64,000 bases of DNA from Procambarus clarkii. Taxonomy: Eukaryota; Arthropoda; Malacostraca; Decapoda; Cambaridae. The position numbers and the translations under genes are program-made. Positions 59,573 through 64,000 of this stretch are shown piece after piece (positions within the stretch are counted from its first letter, which is position 1; every line of letters begins with the position of its first letter). The notes beneath the pieces are model-generated. The model saw only the letters and a program-made list of their open reading frames with translations. It did not search any database and had not been told where the DNA came from. The stretch lies in the NCBI RefSeq assembly GCF_040958095.1, contig NC_091188.1:3322181-3386180 (forward strand), in the 5' to 3' direction.

Positions 59573-60177
59573 AAGAAAGACGCAGAATATTCGCACAACT
59601 TCGATAATGATTTAATTACTGTATCTATTTTTTTTATCTTAGAAAAGCTGTAGATGATACAAATTTGAAGGTTGAAAAACATTAGATTATACAGTAATAT
59701 TATAGCAGTTTTGGTATGATAAATTTGTTATACGTTCAGTTTTGCTGAACCTCTGAAAGAAACCACTTAATAAAAAATGCTACATTTGCTATCCATTGGT
59801 AATACAGTCGGCTTCGTTCTCGACACACAATAGAGAATTTCGGGTTCGAATCCCGGGCGGGACAGAACTGGTTGGGTGGATTTTCTATCACCAAATGCTC
59901 CTGTTCACCTAGAAGCAAATAGGTACCCAGGAGTTAGTCAGCTTGTTGTACGTTGCATCCTGGGGGGAGGGGAGGGGGTCAGTAGTTCGACCTGAGAGGA
60001 GCCTCAATACAAGTCTTAACACACACACGCAGGCTGCCTGTCCCACAAAATGTATTATATATAATTTTGCTTATTTTTCCGTCAAAAATGATTATACATA
60101 ATTTACTAACTTTTGTTTCCATTTACAGTAACAAGGCTAATTTGTTCTGCAGTGAAGATGATGAAGAATGTTGTTGA
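56179..60177 (+). CDS. secreted single-IGFBP-domain (SIBD-like) protein
   Basis: The coding exons 56179-56231, 58788-58899, 59313-59431 and 60129-60177 give 110 residues. Residues 1-21 are a signal peptide (MMRGVGVALLALLALIHMSA). The mature part starts LSCPRPC and carries 12 cysteines in the IGFBP N-terminal pattern: CPRPC, CTKVQC, CSCCPRC, then EECGG, GSCGKGLTC and PGKC. Such single-domain proteins are known from spiders and crustaceans, with links to immunity and insulin-like signalling; ligand binding by this one is untested. Junction phases (2, 0, 2) agree and all borders are GT-AG. An alternative donor at 59446 leaves the in-frame TAA at 59433-59435 and gives 95 residues with exactly 12 cysteines, the more usual SIBD form. 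The long form adds NKANLFCSEDDEECC. AATAAA at 60294-60299 ends the gene. Confidence 0.8.
56281..56319. repeat. (CA)n microsatellite in SIBD intron
   Basis: A CA run directly following a C-rich stretch, about 50 bases inside the intron. Confidence 0.95.
56360..56512 (-). repeat. (AATAC)n joined to retroelement 3' tail
   Basis: About seven aatac units, then attttatttaggtaaggta, catacatacaataaat, cctaaagccactattacgca and aaagcgtttcgggc. This is the minus-strand tail of the aaacgctttgcgt family; the pentamer is its 3' terminal simple repeat. Confidence 0.8.
57187..57343 (-). repeat. retroelement 3' tail (ttcaatttcaat family), copy 2
   Basis: Nearly identical to 24300-24475. An exact gcccacgaaat / gcccacgaaat pair at 57179 and 57348 flanks it, which looks like an 11-bp target-site duplication. 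Confidence 0.8.
57520..57600 (-). repeat. tRNA-like SINE head fragment
   Basis: On the minus strand, agctgtagtctagtggtcag (A box) and cggattcaatacccacgatg (B-box region). No paired acceptor stem. Confidence 0.45.
57785..58000 (+). repeat. tRNA-derived SINE
   Basis: gaatcccagctggggcagaa, tttcctttcatctaatgctg, cacctagcaggaaataggtg, ggagttagtcaactgttg and the 3' part ggtcagtagttcgaccttag / atatatgctggttgtccccg. It lies in the intron of the SIBD-like gene. Confidence 0.8.
58788..58899 (+). CDS. SIBD-like, IGFBP domain exon a
   Basis: The acceptor cgtcctctgcag is followed by residues 19-55 with eight cysteines, including CSCCPRC (GCGCC-type motif). The donor is ctcaaa|gtaagt, phase 0. Confidence 0.85.
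59313..59431 (+). CDS. SIBD-like, IGFBP domain exon b
   Basis: The acceptor is gctattggcag. It encodes GLGEECGGIWNHGGSCGKG and the last four cysteines of the domain. It ends either at cagac|gtaaga (59431) or, after the stop TAA at 59433-59435, at aagag|gtaagg (59445). Confidence 0.82.
59521..59570. repeat. (GA)n microsatellite
   Basis: About 50 bases of GA in the last intron of the SIBD-like gene. Confidence 0.97.
59810..60055 (+). repeat. tRNA-derived SINE
   Basis: gggttcgaatcccgggcggg (B box), ctcctgttcacctagaagca, aataggtacccaggagttag, gtcagtagttcgacctgaga, aggctgcctgtcccac. It lies in the last intron of the SIBD-like gene. Confidence 0.82.
60129..60177 (+). CDS. SIBD-like, last exon (alternative acidic tail or 3' UTR)
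   Basis: The acceptor gtttccatttacag is followed by taacaagg. If spliced from 59431 it encodes NKANLFCSEDDEECC and TGA at 60175-60177. If spliced from 59445 it is 3' untranslated. AATAAA lies 117 bases after the stop. Confidence 0.55.
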
Positions 60178-60293
60178 ACAACATTCTACATTTATTTTGA
60201 TTTCATACATCACATAATTCCTGCCTTAAATGTCAAGCATTGCGAGCGTTTAATAACGTGTCATTATTAAAAGATCATAATTTCCATTATGCA

Positions 60294-60299
60294 AATAAA
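60294..60299 (+). terminator. poly-A signal of the SIBD-like gene
   Basis: AATAAA in tatgcaaataaacttc, about 165 bases after the last acceptor. Confidence 0.7.
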
Positions 60300-60554
60300 C
60301 TTCAGATATGAACCAGTTTGAATTTTTACCCGTAAAATATCACCTAATATTGGCTCCGAGAACCTTGGCTTAATGTACTTGATGTTAATAACACAATATT
60401 ACAGTTGTGACGAGAATCTGGAATAGAACAGCGGCTATTCTGCTCTTGTGCCAATCTCACATTACTAAAAAAAAAGTAAAACAAAGAAAAAACCTGCTTG
60501 TGTCCTCTACAGTGTGAGAGCTGCGGGTGAAAACCAAAGAGAAAAAACTTCAAA

Positions 60555-60690
60555 CATTTAATATAACAAAAATGACTAATATAACAAAAATAAATATATA
60601 ATAAATAAATAAATATATAATAAATAAATAAATAAATATATAATAAATAAATAAATATAACAAAAATAATATAACAAAAATGACTTTAAT
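60555..60690. repeat. AT-rich tandem repeat (aaataaatatataat type)
   Basis: Repeated aataaataaatatataataa words, framed by two aacaaaaatgact blocks. Confidence 0.85.
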
Positions 60691-60834
60691 AACACAAAAT
60701 AATAAGTAATTAATGAAAAACAAAACTCTTAAACACTTGGCTTTACACAAGATCAAAAAAAAGAGAAATATATATACAAGTGGAATTTACATTAATATCA
60801 AGGGTGCAAGAAATACTTTATACACAAACTGGAA

Positions 60835-60985
60835 GCGTCTACCGTCACCCGGGGGAGCTAGAGTAGACCTTATAGCTGAGAGCACTCGAAGGGTGCTAAT
60901 GTCTGGATTGACTGACCGATAAAGATTAAGCCACCCAAAAGGTGGCACGGGCATGTATAGCCCGTAAAATGTTTGGCCGCCGGCG
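60835..60985 (-). repeat. retroelement 3' block with gcccgtaa
   Basis: ataaagattaagccacccaa / aaggtggcacgggcatgtat / agcccgtaaaat. Related plus-strand blocks lie at 51675-51735, 52436-52520 and 61226-61285. Confidence 0.6.
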
Positions 60986-61596
60986 AGCCCTATTTATATG
61001 GGGCATGACGTCAGAGATGGCGCGAATTCTGTTGGCAACTATCGGCCGGCAGGAGAATGGTCGTTAGCGAGTGGCGTCTGGTGCCCTGCTGAGACAGGCG
61101 GTGTGCTGGTGTCTTGGATACTGGAGGGCGGAGGAAGGGGGGGGGGGGTGGCCACGGGAGACATCTCCCGTCACGCAGGGTGCAGCCGCACCTCCACAGG
61201 TCTCCAGTATCATCTATTGATACTAATAATGGCTCAAAAGGGCCACCACTTACGGGCTATTCATGCCCGTAAGTGAAATGGCTCCTCCCTCCCTACTCGG
61301 AGGGAGGAGCCCATGAGAAATGATGAACTTCAACAAGTACAACAAGCCATGGACATAAGGAAGCAGTGTACCAGCCTGAGGATATTAAGAGTGAAATAAG
61401 AGGTTACCAGAGGGCCAGTTATCAGTGCCTCCAAGTGGCAAAGACAAATTTAAAACAATGCAAAAAATAATAATGAAGGTTGATTTTTAGCCACATTAGT
61501 GTGGAAAAATAACTAACAAAAAACAACAGGTGATGAAACTGAGGACGGGAGATAATTCGTTTACCGAGAATGATAAAGAAGTGTTAGGAATTCCAA

Positions 61597-61857
61597 GGGC
61601 CAGATTCACGAAAGCACTTACGCAAACACTTACGAACCTGTATATCTTGTCTCAATCTTTGGCGGCTTTGTTTACAATTATTAAACAGTTAATGAGCTCC
61701 GAAGCACCGGGAGGCTGTTTATAACAACAACAACAGTTGATTGGCAAGTTTTCATTTTTGTAAACTGCTTAATAAATGTAACCAAAGCCGTCAAAAGATT
61801 GAGGAAAGATGTACACGTTCGTAAGTGCTTGCGTAAGTGCTTTCGTGAATCTGGCCC
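61597..61857. mobile_element. MITE with long inverted repeats, copy 3
   Basis: gggccagattcacgaaagca ... and the inverse tgctttcgtgaatctggccc, with the same internal order as copy 1 but the centre (gaagcaccgggaggctgtt) reversed relative to it. The tips are well preserved. Confidence 0.87.
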
Positions 61858-62036
61858 CTGGCAGGTCTTCACAGTAGAACAAGAAGAAACTCCTGTACTA
61901 TAAGTAATGTAACACAACCAAGAAGCACTAGACATTCTTGACCCAGGGAGGACACCTGCTGGAGTTGGACACAGCTGAGATGGCGAAACCATTAGTACTT
62001 TGATTATTTTGCCCAGGTGGTCTTTTATAAGATAAT

Positions 62037-62170
62037 GGGAAAAACCCACAACCCATCTCGCCACTCCCCGCGTGCACGGCAGATTTCGCTATATAAGGCA
62101 ATGATGTAAATTTTCCAGCCAGTTGCCAAGAAGCTACTGCTCGAGACGCACAATTTTTACACACTTGCTC
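62037..62170 (+). promoter_or_regulatory. core promoter and noncoding first exon, second copy
   Basis: A Rel/Dorsal-like gggaaaaaccca is at 62037-62048, the TATA box at 62090-62096 (cgctatataagg), and an initiator-like ccAgtt has its A at 62121. The 50-base exon is 62121-62170 and the donor gctc|gtgagtaaac. The geometry is identical to 52849-52980. No matching coding exon lies in the remaining 1.8 kb, so the gene it drives, if any, is beyond the window. Confidence 0.5.
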
Positions 62171-62751
62171 GTGAGTAAACTGTTACTTTTTGTTCCGATG
62201 GTAAAATAGAGTTTGTTCTCTTACTCAGAATCAGGAATTCTGAGTTCGAATCCCAAGCGGGACAGAAATGGCTGGATGCAAGTCCACTATGGGCTCACCA
62301 CAGCCTATGCTTTTTGAATTATCGTTCAGAGTAGCTGAATCTAAAACTACAAGTTTGTTGCGTTGTCTATAACCTAATGCTCTGTTCACCTAGCAGTAAA
62401 TAGGTAACCAGAAGTTAGTCAACTTGTGGGGTTGCATCCTGGGGTCAAATTACTTTATAGTGTAAAATTCGGATAAAGTCGCACTTCCAGAATTATTGCT
62501 TGTGCCAGGAACGGTCGAAAGTACTCATCAAACCTGGCCTATGATCGTATTGAAGGATGGATTTTAATACTTTGGTACACGTCCCTACGAGCATAGCAAA
62601 CAGAGCATTTTCCACACACATTTGTTAGTCAGTTTAATATTAAGAGATGTTAAGAACCACCTCGTTAGACCGAGTGTATATACTCTAGTTTGTATACATT
62701 ATTTAACTGTCCGTCTTCTACGTGTGTCTTAGTCTATATTTATTATTTATT

Positions 62752-62893
62752 GAACAGTTTACGAGCTTCGAAACTTAACCCAAAGTTATTACCGTTATAT
62801 ACAACCTCGTAACGCTTGGGTGCTTATAAACTGTTTAATAACTGCAAATCAACTCGCCATAGATGAGGAGAGATTACAGGTTTCCTAAGTGGA
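62752..62893. repeat. diverged MITE-related fragment
   Basis: attgaacagtttacgagctt ... ataaactgtttaataactgc, with an inverted relation like the centre of the MITE at 6259, but without the gggccagattc tips. Confidence 0.45.
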
Positions 62894-63714
62894 CATGGAA
62901 ATTGATGAATGACGACAGACTAAGGGAGCTGGACAAAGACATCTTACAACAGAGCCTGACAAGCTGTGCTTTGAGGCTGACGCTCAGAGCCAAGATAAGC
63001 TCTCTTAGAGTAGCCTGTCCTGAAAGAACCAAACACCGCGAAACGCACCACACACACACACACACACACATTCGCCACCCACCCGACATGCACAGCCTAA
63101 TGTTTACTCCTCTTCCCGCACGCACACGTCCAAACATCCTCCTCCCCGCTTATAAACATTCCAAACATTCAAGACCCCCCGCGTACTCAAGCATTTATCC
63201 CCCTCACATATAATGATCGGCAGTTTTATTTGGTACTGTAATTAATAAAATAAACAGCTAATAGCTAGCAACATGTTCACTCAAATTATACGTTACATTT
63301 TGACGTCAAAATTCTAAGCGATATAAATTTGACTAAATGTAAACTGTCAGCAGAACTATTCGCATACATTGAGTCATTATATAATGGAATGTGAAAAAAA
63401 TCGCGGAATTCAGAGATAACACCATCAATGGAGTCCAAGATATGTGTAAGTGCTTCCTTTATAATAATGTACTGCCGGGAATCTTAGCGAAGTATGCAAA
63501 ATTTGCTTACTGTAGGAAATGCATGCACATGACTGTAAAGCTGCCGCCCAGTTAGGTGGGTGTGGAGTAAGACTAGTAACTGTGTAACTCACCATAGATG
63601 TAGAGTGCCTTGTGAGCCTTTTGTTGAATCACTTTTGATATAAAACGATTATCGACGTGTATATGTATTTGTGTAAATGATTGTATAATATATAATTACA
63701 TGTGTATGTTACAT

Positions 63715-63860
63715 TTATAATTGTGTAACTAGCTTCAAAAGATTGTCATTTGCTCACCTAAATGAACTATGGGGTTCAGTTCCTAAACTGATTATGTGCC
63801 TCTGTAACCCCTTTCCACCACCGCCCACGGGATGGGTATGGGGTGCATAATAAAGAAAGT
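63715..63860 (+). repeat. retroelement 3' end with AATAAA
   Basis: cctctgtaacccctttccac / caccgcccacgggatgggta / tggggtgcataataaagaaa, a block ending in AATAAA. I judge it a LINE 3' end by its form; only one copy lies in this window. Confidence 0.5.
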
Positions 63861-64000
63861 GTAGACAAATAACGTGGTACTATTAATCACAACGGCCATG
63901 GAACAAACACGTTTTCTATGAGCGAGTCGGTAGGTTAGAGTCAGTTAGGATAAATTCGCGTGTTTTAATACATCTTTTAACGTCCGTTGTTGTAACAGGA

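Larger units (their letters stand above)
61404..62752 (+). repeat. duplicated promoter-bearing segment, copy 2
   Basis: Collinear with 52718-53475 but split by an insertion of roughly 500 bases that includes MITE copy 3. The downstream part also carries an extra block at about 62275-62365 (ccactatgggctcaccacag). The shared SINE body (gttcacctagcagtaaatag) predates the duplication. Confidence 0.75.

Overview
This window is eukaryotic and reads like a decapod crustacean genome, most likely a freshwater crayfish or close relative. The reasons are split genes with GT-AG introns, very long dinucleotide microsatellites, decayed non-LTR (LINE) retrotransposons, several families of tRNA-derived SINEs with decapod-style bodies ('cacctagcag...aaataggtacc...gttagtca...catcctggg'), MITEs, and stretches of degenerate CCTAA. 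The species assignment is inference. No bacterial operon, CRISPR array or rRNA was seen, and no intact tRNA gene.

Two protein genes can be assembled across introns, both on the plus strand. (1) A ZDHHC24-type palmitoyltransferase, 36639-39960, has three coding exons joined in phase to give 280 residues, with the cysteine-rich domain and DHHC catalytic motif intact. (2) A small secreted single-IGFBP-domain (SIBD-like) protein, 56179-60177, has a signal-peptide exon, two exons carrying the 12 cysteines of an IGFBP N-terminal domain, and a last exon followed by AATAAA. Two competing donors at the end of its third coding exon give either a 95-residue protein or a 110-residue one with an acidic, cysteine-containing tail.

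Layout: 1-24 kb is repeat-rich intergenic DNA with microsatellites, minisatellites (65, 43, 39 bp units), foldback SINEs with clear target-site duplications, a hAT transposase relic near 18 kb and LINE relics. 24-36 kb holds more LINE relics, a GC-rich island at 27.2-27.4 kb that may be a minus-strand first exon, a proline-type minisatellite at 28.2-28.9 kb and a degenerate CCTAA tract at 35.1-35.8 kb. 36.6-40 kb is the palmitoyltransferase gene. 40.6-43.5 kb is a minus-strand LINE relic with a roughly 1 kb nested insertion. 47.2-47.7 kb is a minisatellite. 50.5-55.4 kb contains a MITE, a hAT MITE and two LINE ORF1 relics. 52.7-62.7 kb is the SIBD locus.

The most interesting structure is a promoter duplicated at about 52.85-52.98 kb and 62.04-62.17 kb. 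Both copies keep a TATA box, an initiator-like A 31 bases downstream, a 50-base noncoding exon and a splice donor, and both have a Rel/Dorsal-like GGG-A-CCC site about 50 bases upstream of TATA. The first copy lies 3.2 kb ahead of the SIBD signal-peptide exon, which has an acceptor just upstream of its ATG. The second may drive a tandem paralogue beyond the window. A second notable pattern is that three SINE families here share a foldback body and a 3' terminal TCACG...CGTGA-type hairpin.
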